In this document: piece by piece, positions 8,582 to 17,997 of the stretch
Layout: each line of letters opens with the position of its first letter
How positions within the stretch are numbered: the stretch's first letter is position 1
Program-made: the position numbers and the translations under genes
The notes under the pieces: generated by a model
Databases searched by the model: none
The model's input: only the letters and a program-made list of their open reading frames with translations
Told to the model about the DNA's origin: nothing
Assembly: GCA_047602575.1 (NCBI GenBank)
Contig: JASGGY010000007.1
Coordinates: 186,001-250,000 of the forward strand
DNA: 64,000 nucleotides
Direction: 5' to 3'
From: UBA1366 sp047602575
GTDB lineage: Bacteria > Bacillota > Clostridia > Oscillospirales > Ruminococcaceae

Positions 8582-9862
8582 ATGGCTGGAAGTGAAATGG
8601 TAAAACGGTGCAGCTTCTGCGGAAAGTCGGAGAACAAGGTCAAGAACATGTTTTCCTCCGGCAACGTTCACATCTGTGACGAGTGCGTGCTGTTCTGTTT
8701 TGATATTCTTGAGGAACAGGGAACTGTCCCCGGAGGCCGCCGCAAGACGGACATCTCCAAAAAACCGGAGGAAAAGCCCGGTCTGCTGCTTTCCAAGCCC
8801 CGCGATATCAAGGAGTTTCTGGATGAATACATCATCGGGCAGAACGAAGCGAAGATTTCCCTTGCCGTTGCGGTTTATAATCACTATAAAAGAATCACGA
8901 GCCTTGCAGCGGGAGCGGACGACGACGCGGAGCTGCAAAAGAGCAATGTGCTGCTGATCGGACCGACGGGAACGGGCAAAACGCTGCTGGCGCAGACGCT
9001 CGCAAAGCTACTCAACGTGCCGTTTGCGATTGCGGACGCCACGACGCTGACGGAAGCCGGTTATGTGGGCGACGATGTGGAAAACGTTCTGACCCGACTG
9101 ATTCAGGCGGCAGACTATGACATCGAAGCTGCTGAAAAGGGCATTATTTACATCGACGAAATTGATAAGATCGCGCGCAAGAGCGAGAACACCTCCATCA
9201 CCCGCGACGTGAGCGGCGAGGGCGTTCAGCAGGCGCTGTTAAAAATCGTGGAGGGTACGGTTTCCAACGTGCCGCCGCAGGGCGGACGCAAGCACCCGCA
9301 TCAGGAGTTCATCCAGATCGACACGAAGAATATTCTGTTCATCTGCGGCGGGGCGTTTGAGGGACTGGATTCGGTAATCAAGAAGCGGACGGATTCGTCC
9401 ACGCTCGGCTTCGGCGGAACGCTGCGCAACGCGGACGACGGCGACGCGGTGATGAAAAAGGTTATGCCCCACGACATCGTGAAATTCGGTCTGATCCCCG
9501 AGCTGGTGGGTCGGCTTCCCGTGGTGACGGTGCTCAATACGCTTGATGAGGACGCACTGGTGCGCATTCTCACCGAGCCGAAAAACTCCATCATCCGGCA
9601 GTACAAAAAGCTCTTTAAGATGGACAACATCGATCTGGTCGTGACCGACGAGGCGCAGCGCGCCATCGCACGGCAGGCGATTGCCCAGAAAACCGGTGCG
9701 CGCGGGTTGCGTTCCATCGTGGAGCGCACGCTGATGCAGCTGATGTACGACGCGCCCAGCGAGCCGAACATTTCCGCCATCACCGTGACGGAGGACGTCA
9801 TCGACGGCACGGGCGAGATGCTCGTTGAGCGGACAAAGAAGCTGCCCAAGCGCGCGATGTAA
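8582..9862 (+). CDS. clpX: ATP-dependent Clp protease ATP-binding subunit ClpX
   Basis: An AAA+ unfoldase feeding substrates to ClpP, 426 aa. The N-terminal zinc-binding domain is CSFCGKSENKV to CDECVLFC (four cysteines). Walker A is GPTGTGKT near residue 128, followed by the GYVGDDVE pore loop and Walker B IIYIDEIDK. The sensor regions and the C-terminal TGARGLRSIVE are intact. Last gene of the tig operon; a terminator follows. Confidence 0.98.
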   Translation: MAGSEMVKRCSFCGKSENKVKNMFSSGNVHICDECVLFCFDILEEQGTVPGGRRKTDISKKPEEKPGLLLSKPRDIKEFLDEYIIGQNEAKISLAVAVYNHYKRITSLAAGADDDAELQKSNVLLIGPTGTGKTLLAQTLAKLLNVPFAIADATTLTEAGYVGDDVENVLTRLIQAADYDIEAAEKGIIYIDEIDKIARKSENTSITRDVSGEGVQQALLKIVEGTVSNVPPQGGRKHPHQEFIQIDTKNILFICGGAFEGLDSVIKKRTDSSTLGFGGTLRNADDGDAVMKKVMPHDIVKFGLIPELVGRLPVVTVLNTLDEDALVRILTEPKNSIIRQYKKLFKMDNIDLVVTDEAQRAIARQAIAQKTGARGLRSIVERTLMQLMYDAPSEPNISAITVTEDVIDGTGEMLVERTKKLPKRAM

Positions 9863-9888
9863 GCAGCGTTTCTAAAAATAATCAACAG

Positions 9889-9922
9889 TTTGCCCGTGGG
9901 ATTGACCTGCGGGCAAATATTT
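9889..9922 (+). terminator. Rho-independent terminator after clpX
   Basis: Arms TTTGCCCG (9889-9896) and CGGGCAAA (9910-9917), then TATTTT. The rest of the gap up to 10085 shows no gene. Confidence 0.75.
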
Positions 9923-10085
9923 TCCATTCTTTTTAGCTGAAATTGAATAAAACGGAAAATTGCGTCAAAGATAAAGGCATCAGCAGGAAGCGATCAGACA
10001 GCGGTCGGAGGTTCGACGACGGCTGCGGTGCTTCGGTGCGGTTTTATCGAATGTGATTTTTTAGCTGCGAAAGGATGGTCAACAA

Positions 10086-10763
10086 ATGGGCAAAATCAAA
10101 CTGGCGGAATCAAAGTTCAGACAGGCACTGCGCGGAAAGGGCTTGTACATCACGCTGACGGCGTGTATCGTTGCGGCGGCGGGCGCGGGGTATTTCGCTT
10201 ATGACAAGGCGATTGACAAAATCAACGACGACATTTCGCTGTCGGTTCCGGATGAATCCACAGCCGCGCCGGCGATGAACGACGCAAGTCAGGTGGACAA
10301 AACGCCCTCAAAACCGGATGTGATCCAGACAATCACCGACGCGAAGCAGGCGGTGATGCCGGTCAACGGCGCGGTGCTGACGGATTACAGCAACGGTGAG
10401 CTGGTCAAGAGCGAAACGCTGGGCGTATGGAAAACCCACGACGGTGTGGATATTGCCGCCGATGTGGGCACGGATGTCAAGGCGATGAACGACGGTACGG
10501 TTTCCGACGTATGGGAAGATCCTCTGTGGGGCGTTTGCGTGAGTATCAGCCACAGCGGGGACGTTGTGAGCTATTACTATAACCTCTCCGACGCGGTTGC
10601 CGTCAAGGAGGGCGACACCGTCACCGGCGGGCAGGTCATCGGCACAGTCGGCACGTCCGCACAGTGCGAAATCAAACTGCAATCCCACCTCCACTTCGCC
10701 GTGAAAAAGAACGGCGCGTGGACCGACCCCGTGGAATTTGTCAACCCGGGCGCGGAAAAATAG
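10086..10763 (+). CDS. Membrane-anchored M23 (LytM-type) peptidase, SpoIIQ-like
   Basis: 225 aa. An N-terminal transmembrane anchor (residues about 19-38, LYITLTACIVAAAGAGYFAY), a Ser/Pro/Ala-rich linker, then an M23 domain. Zinc ligands look intact: THDGVDIA supplies the H-x3-D pair and SHLHFAV the H-x-H. Architecture and length resemble clostridial SpoIIQ, which crosslinks mother cell and forespore during engulfment, but a general cell-wall endopeptidase role cannot be excluded. It is monocistronic, with terminators on both sides. Confidence 0.85.
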   Translation: MGKIKLAESKFRQALRGKGLYITLTACIVAAAGAGYFAYDKAIDKINDDISLSVPDESTAAPAMNDASQVDKTPSKPDVIQTITDAKQAVMPVNGAVLTDYSNGELVKSETLGVWKTHDGVDIAADVGTDVKAMNDGTVSDVWEDPLWGVCVSISHSGDVVSYYYNLSDAVAVKEGDTVTGGQVIGTVGTSAQCEIKLQSHLHFAVKKNGAWTDPVEFVNPGAEK

Positions 10764-10780
10764 ATTCCTCCGATCAGCAG

Positions 10781-10812
10781 AAAGCCGCACAAATTGTTTG
10801 TGCGGCTTTTTG
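10781..10812 (+). terminator. Terminator of the M23 gene
   Basis: Arms AAAGCCGCACAAA (10781-10793) and TTTGTGCGGCTTT (10797-10809), followed by TTT. Confidence 0.85.
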
Positions 10813-10825
10813 TTGCCATCGCGGC

Positions 10826-10861
10826 AGAAAAAGCCCGCCGTGACAATGATCACGGCGGGCT
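10826..10861 (-). terminator. Terminator of the minus-strand Fn3 gene
   Basis: Arms AGCCCGCCGTGA (10832-10843) and TCACGGCGGGCT (10850-10861). On the minus strand the stem is followed by TTTTT. It sits back to back with the M23 gene terminator. Confidence 0.85.
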
Positions 10862-10867
10862 GGTCGG

Positions 10868-12049
10868 TTACTTTGCTTTGGTGTATTTCACGGAGGAGAA
10901 CTTGCTGTAATACTTTACGCCGCTCACGGTCTGATAGGTGCGGACCTTGTAGTAATAGGTCTTGCCTTTTGTCAGACTGGTGTTGGTGAAGCTGGTGGAT
11001 GTGGTTGTTTTAACTTTGGTGTATTTGCCGCCCTTTGCGGCTGTGCGGTAGATTTCATAGCCGGATGCGCCGGAAACCTTGGTGAATTTCACTGTGGCTT
11101 TTTTGGTTCCCGCAGTAACGGAGGACAGCGTGGGGGCTTTCGGGTTGATTTTAAAGAACTTGGTGATGGTTCCGGTGAAGTTGCCCTTGCCCTTGATGGT
11201 GACGGTCGCCTTGCCGACTTTGGTGTTGTTTTTATATGAAACAGTGTAGTCGGTGTTCTTGACAAGCGTCTTTGAGCCGTGTGTCAGTGTGACTTCCGGT
11301 TTTTTGGCAGATCCGGTGTAAGTATAAGCGGTAGTGGACAGCTCGGTTTTACAGGTTGAAAGCTTGGCTTTGAGACTGTCCGGATAGTTTTCAAAACCGG
11401 AAATGGTAAACTTGATTTCGATGGAAGTGGTGTTGACCGGCGCAAAGGTCGTTTTGCCGAGCGCGTCGTTCCACTGGTTCGCGACTTGAATATTCAGAAA
11501 ATCATTGGTATCCGGATCGATGATCGCCGCACCTTTGCCGGGGATGGTTGCTTTTTTGCCGTCGATATAGACTTTTACGCCGGAAACGACAATCGGCTGA
11601 TCCGCCAAGCCAAGCTCATCGTCGTTTGTTGCTTCTCTGGGGAGATTGGTGGAAACACCGAGGATGTTAAATCCTGTGCAGTTTGCGGTCAGGTCGCCTT
11701 CGAGCTTCACGGAATATGTACCGTTGCCGGTGATGACGCAGTCGGTGAATGAAATGCCGTTGGGCGTGCCGTAATCGTAGGCTTTGTTGGATTTGTTCCA
11801 GGCAATGAGCTTGCCTTCCCAATCGCCTTCGCCGGCTTTGCCGTAGGTGGTGTCCTGCATGGGATTGCGGTAAGTCCACGTGTTGGTTTGAATGACCATC
11901 TGCGCTTTGAACGAAGTCTGATCCGCGGCAGCGGTGACAACAGCATCCGTTTCGTCAACTGCGGATGCGGTAAAGACGGTGAATGTGCTTGCTGCGGCGG
12001 AGAATGCGATGGTGGCGGCTGCGGTCAGCGCAAAAAGTTTCTTTTTCAT
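10868..12049 (-). CDS. Secreted protein with fibronectin type III domain
   Basis: 393 aa, read from ATG 12049 with AAGGATGG about ten bases before it. Signal peptide MKKKLFALTAAATIAFSAAA. An extracellular N-terminal beta domain of unknown family follows (residues about 30-210). Next is a module around YTYTGSAKKPEVTLTHGSK and TDYTVSYKNNTKVGKATVTI, of the kind repeated in many Clostridia surface proteins. The C-terminal Fn3 domain (GYEIYRTAAKGGKYTKV, TYYYKVRTYQ) ends the protein. There is no membrane anchor or LPXTG, so it is probably released or held non-covalently; adhesion or matrix binding is inference. Confidence 0.85.
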   Translation of the reverse strand: MKKKLFALTAAATIAFSAAASTFTVFTASAVDETDAVVTAAADQTSFKAQMVIQTNTWTYRNPMQDTTYGKAGEGDWEGKLIAWNKSNKAYDYGTPNGISFTDCVITGNGTYSVKLEGDLTANCTGFNILGVSTNLPREATNDDELGLADQPIVVSGVKVYIDGKKATIPGKGAAIIDPDTNDFLNIQVANQWNDALGKTTFAPVNTTSIEIKFTISGFENYPDSLKAKLSTCKTELSTTAYTYTGSAKKPEVTLTHGSKTLVKNTDYTVSYKNNTKVGKATVTIKGKGNFTGTITKFFKINPKAPTLSSVTAGTKKATVKFTKVSGASGYEIYRTAAKGGKYTKVKTTTSTSFTNTSLTKGKTYYYKVRTYQTVSGVKYYSKFSSVKYTKAK

Positions 12050-12096
12050 AAAATCCATCCTTCTTAAAAAAGTTTCGTTGAAATCGCCATGATTGC

Positions 12097-12125
12097 ATTC
12101 TAACACGATTTCGATAAGAAGTCAA
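12097..12125 (-). promoter_or_regulatory. Sigma-A promoter of the Fn3 gene
   Basis: On the minus strand, TTGACT (12125-12120), a 17-bp spacer and TAGAAT (12102-12097), about 48 nt before the start codon. The rest of the divergent gap up to the murD promoter shows no gene. Confidence 0.65.
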
Positions 12126-12283
12126 CAATTTTTTTCGGAATAAACCAGCAAATCTCATGTGCTTTGACCAACAAGCAGCCAAAACGAACGCGCATCGTTT
12201 CTGACTTTTTTGATTATACAAGTGTTTGCTTTCCCCCGCGCTGGTAACTGGGCGGTGCGGTGCAGAATTTTTCCCGCCGCGCC

Positions 12284-12312
12284 TTGCTATTTTGCCGGAA
12301 TTGTTATATAAT
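12284..12312 (+). promoter_or_regulatory. Sigma-A promoter before murD
   Basis: TTGCTA (12284-12289), a 17-bp spacer and TATAAT (12307-12312), 70 bp upstream of murD. Confidence 0.65.
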
Positions 12313-12382
12313 AATAGAAGCCGGTGCAAAAAGATACCGGCGGCTTGGACGGCATTTTGCCGGGCGGAGATGGGAGCAAGCG

Positions 12383-13774
12383 ATGACAAGAACGCAGCGG
12401 TTTTTTGCGCGGCTCAAAACGGAGCGCGTGGCGTTTATCGGGGTCGGGGTCAGCCACAACGAGCTGATCCGTCAGTTATTGCAAAAAGGCATCCGCGTTT
12501 TAATTTGCGACAAAAAGGACGACGAGCAGTTCGACATGGCGTTGAAGGCGGAGTTTTCCGCAAAGGGCGCGGATTTTGCGCTCGGGGCGGGGTATCTCGA
12601 AGCCGCGGCGCAGTGTGGGGTGATCTTCCGGTCGCCGGGGGTGTATTTTAACGAGCCGGTTCTGGTGAAAGCGCGCGAAAACGGCGCGGTTGTCACGTCG
12701 GAAACGGAGGTTTTCTTTGACCTTTGCCCTTGCAAGAGCTACGGCGTGACCGGCTCGGACGGGAAAACCACGACCACGACGCTGATTGCGGAGATTCTGC
12801 GGGCGGACGGGCGGCGCGTGCATCTGGGCGGGAACATCGGCAAGGCGCTGCTTCCAATTGTGGAAACAATGGCGGAAACGGACTGCGCGGTGGCGGAGCT
12901 GTCGAGCTTTCAACTGATGAGTATGCGCAGGTCACCGGATGTGGCGATTTTAACGAACATTACGCCGAATCATCTGGACGTTCACGGCACGATGGAGGAA
13001 TACATAGCGGCAAAGCGCAACATTCTTGACCACCAGACCGCCTTTTCGCGGGCGGTGATCAACGCGGACAACGCGGCGGCTGCGGCGCTTGCCGGTCAGG
13101 TGCGGGGGAAGCTTATGACCTTCAGCCGGCGGGAAATGCCGGCGCACGGGGCGTTTTTGCGGGCGGACGGGATGCTGTGCGCTGCGGAAAACGGCACGGT
13201 GACGGAGGTTTTTCACAAGGATCTGCTGAAAATTCCGGGACTTCACAATGTGGAAAATTTCCTGGCGGCAATTGCGGCGCTCTGGGGCGAGGTTGCGCCG
13301 GAGGCGTTTGCGGCGGTTGCGGAGAAGTTCCGCGGGGTGGAGCATCGGATTGAGCTTGTGCGCGAGAAGGACGGCGTGCGGTGGTACAACGATTCAATCG
13401 CGACCAGCCCGACGCGGGTTCTGGCGGGGCTGCACGCATTCGACGAAAAGCTGGTTGTGATCGCGGGCGGGTATGACAAGAAAATCCCGTTTGCGCCGAT
13501 GGCTGCGGCGGTTTGCGCGCGGGTGAAAACGCTGATTCTTATCGGCGACGCGGCGGACGAAATTGAGCGCGCGGTGCGGGAATGCCCGGATTTTGCGGCA
13601 AGCGGGCTGAACATTCTGCGCGCGGCAGGAATGGAAAGTGCTGTACACAAGGCATATAAGCTCAGCGAGGCGGGGGATGTGGTGACGCTTTCTCCGGCGT
13701 GTGCGAGCTTTGATAAATACGAAAATTTTGAAGCGCGCGGCAGGCATTTCAAGGAACTGGTCGCGGAACTTTGA
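12383..13774 (+). CDS. murD: UDP-N-acetylmuramoyl-L-alanine--D-glutamate ligase
   Basis: A cytoplasmic Mur ligase adding D-glutamate to UDP-MurNAc-L-Ala in peptidoglycan synthesis. 463 aa: an N-terminal Rossmann-like domain (VAFIGVGVSHNELIRQL), the ATP-binding loop TGSDGKTTTT near residue 125, NHLDVHGTMEEY, then a C-terminal domain with YNDSIATSPTR and SPACASFDKYENFEARG. ATG 12383 follows GGGAG. It is isolated from a dcw cluster and heads a co-oriented train with two M42 peptidases. Confidence 0.95.
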   Translation: MTRTQRFFARLKTERVAFIGVGVSHNELIRQLLQKGIRVLICDKKDDEQFDMALKAEFSAKGADFALGAGYLEAAAQCGVIFRSPGVYFNEPVLVKARENGAVVTSETEVFFDLCPCKSYGVTGSDGKTTTTTLIAEILRADGRRVHLGGNIGKALLPIVETMAETDCAVAELSSFQLMSMRRSPDVAILTNITPNHLDVHGTMEEYIAAKRNILDHQTAFSRAVINADNAAAAALAGQVRGKLMTFSRREMPAHGAFLRADGMLCAAENGTVTEVFHKDLLKIPGLHNVENFLAAIAALWGEVAPEAFAAVAEKFRGVEHRIELVREKDGVRWYNDSIATSPTRVLAGLHAFDEKLVVIAGGYDKKIPFAPMAAAVCARVKTLILIGDAADEIERAVRECPDFAASGLNILRAAGMESAVHKAYKLSEAGDVVTLSPACASFDKYENFEARGRHFKELVAEL

Positions 13775-13791
13775 TATAAGGATCTGAAACA

Positions 13792-14817
13792 ATGGACTAC
13801 CAGAAAGTTTTGGCGGAGCTGACCGGCTGCGACGGGGTTTCGGGCGATGAACAGGCTGCCTGCCGCGTTGCGGAAAGGCTGTTAAAGAAATCCGCGCGAG
13901 AGGTGTTCACCGATCCGTTCGGGAACGTGTCCGGCACAGTGGGGACGCACAATCCGGAGAAGCCGACGCTGCTGCTTGACGCGCACATCGACGAAATCGG
14001 GTTGATTGTCACCTATGTGACCCAGGACGGATTCCTGAAGTTTTCTGCCTGCGGGTCGGTGGATGCACGGACGCTAGCGGCGCAGGCGGTGCGGATTTAT
14101 GCGCGCGGCGGTGAAAAAATATTAAACGGCGTGATTACCTCTACACCACCCCATCTGAAAGTCGGTAAGAGCGAAGCTCCGACGCTGGAGGATTATTGCA
14201 TTGACACGGGGCTTTCCGGCACGCAGGCGAAAAAGCTGATTGCACCGGGGGATCGTGTGGTGATGATTGCACCGCTTGCTAAAGCCGGCGGGATGCTCAC
14301 GGGCAAGGCGCTCGACGACCGTGCCGGTGTGGCGATTGTGCTGGGCGCGTTGGAAAAGCTCGCGGGCAGGGAAGCGGCGTACAATATTAAAGTGCAGTTT
14401 TCCGCGCAGGAGGAAACGGGCGAGCGCGGGGCAGCGATGGGTGCGTTCCGGTGTGAGCCGGATTTTGCGCTGGCGGTGGATGTTTCATTCGCGCTGACCG
14501 CGGAGGATAAGCCGGAGAAGTGCGGCAAGCTCGGCGGCGGGGCGATGATCGGCGTTGCGCCGTCGCTCGACCGAAGGCTGTCAAAGCAGCTGGAGTCGAT
14601 AGCACAGGCACATGGGATTCCACACACGCTGGAAATCATGGGCGGGCTGACCGGAACGAACGCAGATGCGATTAGCACGTCACGCAAGGGCGTTCGGACG
14701 GGGCTGGTGTCCGTTCCGCTGAAGTATATGCACACGCCGGCGGAGATGATCTGCGCGGCGGATCTCGAACACTGCGCGGCGCTGATTGCGGAATTTCTCT
14801 GCGCGGAGCCGGTTTGA
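13792..14817 (+). CDS. M42 family metallopeptidase (glutamyl aminopeptidase-like), copy 1
   Basis: 341 aa, M42 dinuclear-zinc aminopeptidase fold. Metal-binding and catalytic residues are seen in DAHIDEIG, LDDRAGVA, QEETGERG, the AVDVS aspartate and YMHTPAE. Members form large tetrahedral complexes that trim peptides in the cytoplasm. It starts 17 bp after murD and is followed by a second, divergent M42 gene, so the pair may cover different peptide specificities. Confidence 0.92.
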   Translation: MDYQKVLAELTGCDGVSGDEQAACRVAERLLKKSAREVFTDPFGNVSGTVGTHNPEKPTLLLDAHIDEIGLIVTYVTQDGFLKFSACGSVDARTLAAQAVRIYARGGEKILNGVITSTPPHLKVGKSEAPTLEDYCIDTGLSGTQAKKLIAPGDRVVMIAPLAKAGGMLTGKALDDRAGVAIVLGALEKLAGREAAYNIKVQFSAQEETGERGAAMGAFRCEPDFALAVDVSFALTAEDKPEKCGKLGGGAMIGVAPSLDRRLSKQLESIAQAHGIPHTLEIMGGLTGTNADAISTSRKGVRTGLVSVPLKYMHTPAEMICAADLEHCAALIAEFLCAEPV

Positions 14818-14866
14818 CGAAAAAATATAAAACCAAAAAATCTCAGGATAGAGGAGCTTTGGGGCG

Positions 14867-15892
14867 ATGAAGCTGAAGGATGAGCTGGAGAAGCTCTGCA
14901 CACTGGACGGTGTTTCGGGGAACGAGGACGAGATACGCGGGTATCTCTGCGCGCGGATGCGTGGAAAAGCAGTCTGGAAAATTGACGCACTCGGCAACGT
15001 GATTGCGTTTAAAAAAGGCAAAAAGCCGCCGGAAAACAAGGTAATGGTCTGCGCGCATATAGACGAGGTCGGGCTGATCATCACCCACATCAACGCGGAC
15101 GGAACATTAAAATTTTCAACCGTGGGCGGGATTGATCCGGCTGTTCTGTTCGGGCGCAGGGTGCGCGTGGGCGACGGGAAGCTTACCGGCGTGATCGGCG
15201 CAAAGGCAATTCACAACCTGACGGCGGCGGAGAAAAAAGAACGGCCGGCAGCCGAAAAGCTTTCCATCGACATCGGCTGCACGAGTGCGGAGGAAGCGCA
15301 GGCATTGTGTTCGCCGGGCGACTTTGCGTACTTCTGTGCGGACTTCACCGCGTTCGGCGAGGGGCGGATTGCCGCGAAGGCGCTGGACGACCGCGCCGGT
15401 GTTGCGGTGATGCTTGCTTTGATTGACGAGGATCTGGAATACGACACTTGGTTTGTGTTTACAGTCCAGGAAGAAATCGGAACAAGAGGGGCGAAAACAG
15501 CCACGTTTGAAGTAGAACCGGCTTTTTGCGTGGTGCTGGAGGCAACGACTGCGGCGGACATTCCGGGCGTTTCGGAGGAAAAGCGTGTTTGTGCGCTCGG
15601 CGGCGGACCGGTGGTTTCGTACATGGATAGGGCGACGATTTATAACCGCGAGTTATACAACCTCGCGTTCGATACAGCGCGCGCGGAGGGGATTCCCTGC
15701 CAGACCAAGTCGCTGGTGGCGGGCGGGAACGACGCGGGGGCGATTCATGTTTCAAAAACCGGCGTGCGGACGATCGCGGTGAGCGTGCCGTGCCGGTATT
15801 TGCATTCGCCGCATTGCGTGATTGCCTATGAAGATCTGAAACAGATGAAAAAGCTTGTGCGCGCGCTGCTGGAAAGAATCGGCGGGCTATGA
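14867..15892 (+). CDS. M42 family metallopeptidase, copy 2
   Basis: 341 aa, same family and length as the upstream gene. Motifs are CAHIDEVGLI, ALDDRAGVA, QEEIGTRGA and YLHSPHC. The metal-ligand Asp of copy 1 (AVDVS) is replaced by Glu (VVLEATTA), a natural variant in the family. The last base quartet ATGA overlaps the start of the GNAT gene, indicating translational coupling. Confidence 0.92.
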   Translation: MKLKDELEKLCTLDGVSGNEDEIRGYLCARMRGKAVWKIDALGNVIAFKKGKKPPENKVMVCAHIDEVGLIITHINADGTLKFSTVGGIDPAVLFGRRVRVGDGKLTGVIGAKAIHNLTAAEKKERPAAEKLSIDIGCTSAEEAQALCSPGDFAYFCADFTAFGEGRIAAKALDDRAGVAVMLALIDEDLEYDTWFVFTVQEEIGTRGAKTATFEVEPAFCVVLEATTAADIPGVSEEKRVCALGGGPVVSYMDRATIYNRELYNLAFDTARAEGIPCQTKSLVAGGNDAGAIHVSKTGVRTIAVSVPCRYLHSPHCVIAYEDLKQMKKLVRALLERIGGL

Positions 15893-16677
15893 TCACACGG
15901 CTTACAGTGCTTTCGCCGGAGCGGTTTGACCGGCTGCGCAAGAGCCATTACGCGCGCAGGATGCTGTCGAATTTTTCCGCTTATGAAACGGGATACGAAT
16001 TTTGTGCGTTCTATGAATTTCAAACGGAAGCGCTGGCGGGGATTATCAATATTTTCAACGCGACGATGACGGCGGAGGTTGATGCACTTGCAGATTTATC
16101 AGCAATTACAGAAGCGGAAATCGCGGAGCTTACGCAGTTTATTCTGCTGAACAATCCGGCGACAGTTGAGGCGGACAAGCAACTGGCGCTGCGCGTTCTG
16201 GAAGCACTCGGCGGGCTTTATAAAGCGGAGGAGCGCACGGAGTTTGAGTTTGTGGAGCGTGGGGAGGCCGCGGAGATGGCGGTGGACGAGCTTCCGCCGC
16301 TGGAAACGGTATTTTCGATCCTGAAAACCGGATTTCCGGCGATTGCGCAGGCGCACGGGCTTTGGCTGACGGACACCTCGCACCGCATCCGGCGCGGGCT
16401 TGCACAGGCGTTTGTGTATGACGGCTGCACGACGGCGACGATTCAATACATCGTGCATGGGGTCGTGCTGGTCGGGCACGTGGCGACGCTGCCGGAATTT
16501 CGGGGAACACTGCACGCGCGCAGGCTTTTGTACCGCATCGGCGGGAAGCTGGCGGCGGAGGGCTTTCGCGTGCGGCTGTTCGCGCGGGCGCATCGCGTGA
16601 GCTATTATGAGGAAATCGGATTTCGCGCAATCGGTCAGGACATCGTGCTGGAGCCGGTTTGCGGGGCTGGGGGGTAG
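15889..16677 (+). CDS. GNAT family N-acetyltransferase, two-domain
   Basis: 262 aa. The N-terminal half (about 120 residues) has no family I recognise. The C-terminal half is a GNAT fold with the acetyl-CoA loop in HVATLPEFRGTLHARRLL and a terminal SYYEEIGFRAIG. It starts at ATG 15889, overlapping the upstream M42 stop, and ends five bases before the PLP-enzyme gene, so the four genes form an operon. The substrate is unknown. Confidence 0.8.
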   Translation: MITRLTVLSPERFDRLRKSHYARRMLSNFSAYETGYEFCAFYEFQTEALAGIINIFNATMTAEVDALADLSAITEAEIAELTQFILLNNPATVEADKQLALRVLEALGGLYKAEERTEFEFVERGEAAEMAVDELPPLETVFSILKTGFPAIAQAHGLWLTDTSHRIRRGLAQAFVYDGCTTATIQYIVHGVVLVGHVATLPEFRGTLHARRLLYRIGGKLAAEGFRVRLFARAHRVSYYEEIGFRAIGQDIVLEPVCGAGG

Positions 16678-16682
16678 ATGGA

Positions 16683-17960
16683 ATGGGCGAAACGGCAGAT
16701 TTTTTTGAGATTGACAACCGGCTGCGCGCACTTTCTGACCGTGCGCACGCGGACTGCGCGGCGATGTTTGCGGAAATTGACGCGGTCGCGGATAACAACG
16801 GGCAGAAGGTGCTCAAGGCCTTCATCGACAGCCGCGTGAGCGAGCCTTGTCTGAAGGGAACGACGGGCTATGGCTACGGCGACATCGGGCGCGAGGCGGC
16901 AGACAAGGTTTTCGCACAGGCGTTCGGTGCGCAGGACGCGCTGGTACGGCACAGCTTCGCAAACGGAACGCACGCGCTTTCGACGGCGCTGTTCGGGGTG
17001 TTGCGGACGGGTGACAAGGTGGTTTCTTTGACGGGCAAGCCCTATGACACGCTGGAGGAAGTGATCGGCATCCGCGGCGGGCGGGGAAAAGGCAGCCTGT
17101 ATGATTATGGAATAACTTACAGCCAAGTTAACTTGCTGGACAGCGGCGAGCCGGATTATCAGGCGATTTCGGAAGTGGCAAGCGGGGCGAAAGTAGCGTA
17201 CATCCAGCGTTCGCGCGGGTATTCGTTGCGCCCGTCGCTTGATGTGGAAACGATTGGGAAAATGGTGGCTGCGGTGCGGCGCACGAATCCGGATGCGGTC
17301 GTGATGGTGGACAATTGCTACGGCGAATTTACGGAGCGGCAGGAGCCTTTGCAGGCGGGCGCTGACCTGATCATCGGGTCGCTGATCAAGAATCCGGGCG
17401 GCGGAATTGCTTCTACCGGCGGCTACATCGCCGGCCGCGCGGATTTGGTCGAGCTTTGCGCGGACCGGCTGACCTGCATCGGCATGGGCAAGGAAATCGG
17501 CTGCACGCTCAACCAAAGCCGCGAGATTCTGCTGGGGTTTTTCTTAGCGCCGCAGATGGTGGCATCAGCGCTGAAAACGGCGGTGTTTGCATCGCGGCTG
17601 TTTGAATTGCTCGGATTTACGGCGTTTCCCAAAAGCACGGAGCGGCGCACGGACATCATCACATCCATTCTTCTGGAAAACGAGGAGCGCCTGACGGCGT
17701 TTTGCCAGGGGATTCAGATGGGTTCGCCGGTCGATTCCTTTGCGCTGCCGGAGGCGTGGGACATGCCGGGGTATGACAGCAAGGTGATCATGGCGGCGGG
17801 GGCGTTTACGATGGGCGCGTCGATTGAGCTTTCGGCAGATGCGCCGCTGCGCGAGCCGTTTGCGGTGTGGCTGCAGGGTGGGCTGACGTACCCCACGGGG
17901 CGTGCGGGGGTCGTGCGCGCGGCACAGGAGCTGCTCAATCGCGGGTTGTTACATTTATAA
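16683..17960 (+). CDS. Methionine gamma-lyase family protein (YnbB-like), PLP-dependent
   Basis: 425 aa, aspartate-aminotransferase fold. Features include TGYGYGDIGREAADKVFA, the PLP-contacting RHSFANGTHALS, the aspartate block VVMVDNCYGEFTE, and the probable Schiff-base lysine in GSLIKNPGGGIASTGGY. Family members are widely named methionine gamma-lyase-like (YnbB), but the real substrate is not established. ATG 16683 has a purine-rich site (GGGGGGTAGATGGA) just before it. Confidence 0.88.
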   Translation: MGETADFFEIDNRLRALSDRAHADCAAMFAEIDAVADNNGQKVLKAFIDSRVSEPCLKGTTGYGYGDIGREAADKVFAQAFGAQDALVRHSFANGTHALSTALFGVLRTGDKVVSLTGKPYDTLEEVIGIRGGRGKGSLYDYGITYSQVNLLDSGEPDYQAISEVASGAKVAYIQRSRGYSLRPSLDVETIGKMVAAVRRTNPDAVVMVDNCYGEFTERQEPLQAGADLIIGSLIKNPGGGIASTGGYIAGRADLVELCADRLTCIGMGKEIGCTLNQSREILLGFFLAPQMVASALKTAVFASRLFELLGFTAFPKSTERRTDIITSILLENEERLTAFCQGIQMGSPVDSFALPEAWDMPGYDSKVIMAAGAFTMGASIELSADAPLREPFAVWLQGGLTYPTGRAGVVRAAQELLNRGLLHL

Positions 17961-17997
17961 TAGTATGAAATCCTAATAATAGAGAGGATGTTATAAA

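Noticed and set aside
17946..17961. Promoter before hprK (TATAAT at 17956)
   Set aside because: No -35 at proper spacing, and it lies across the end of the preceding gene.
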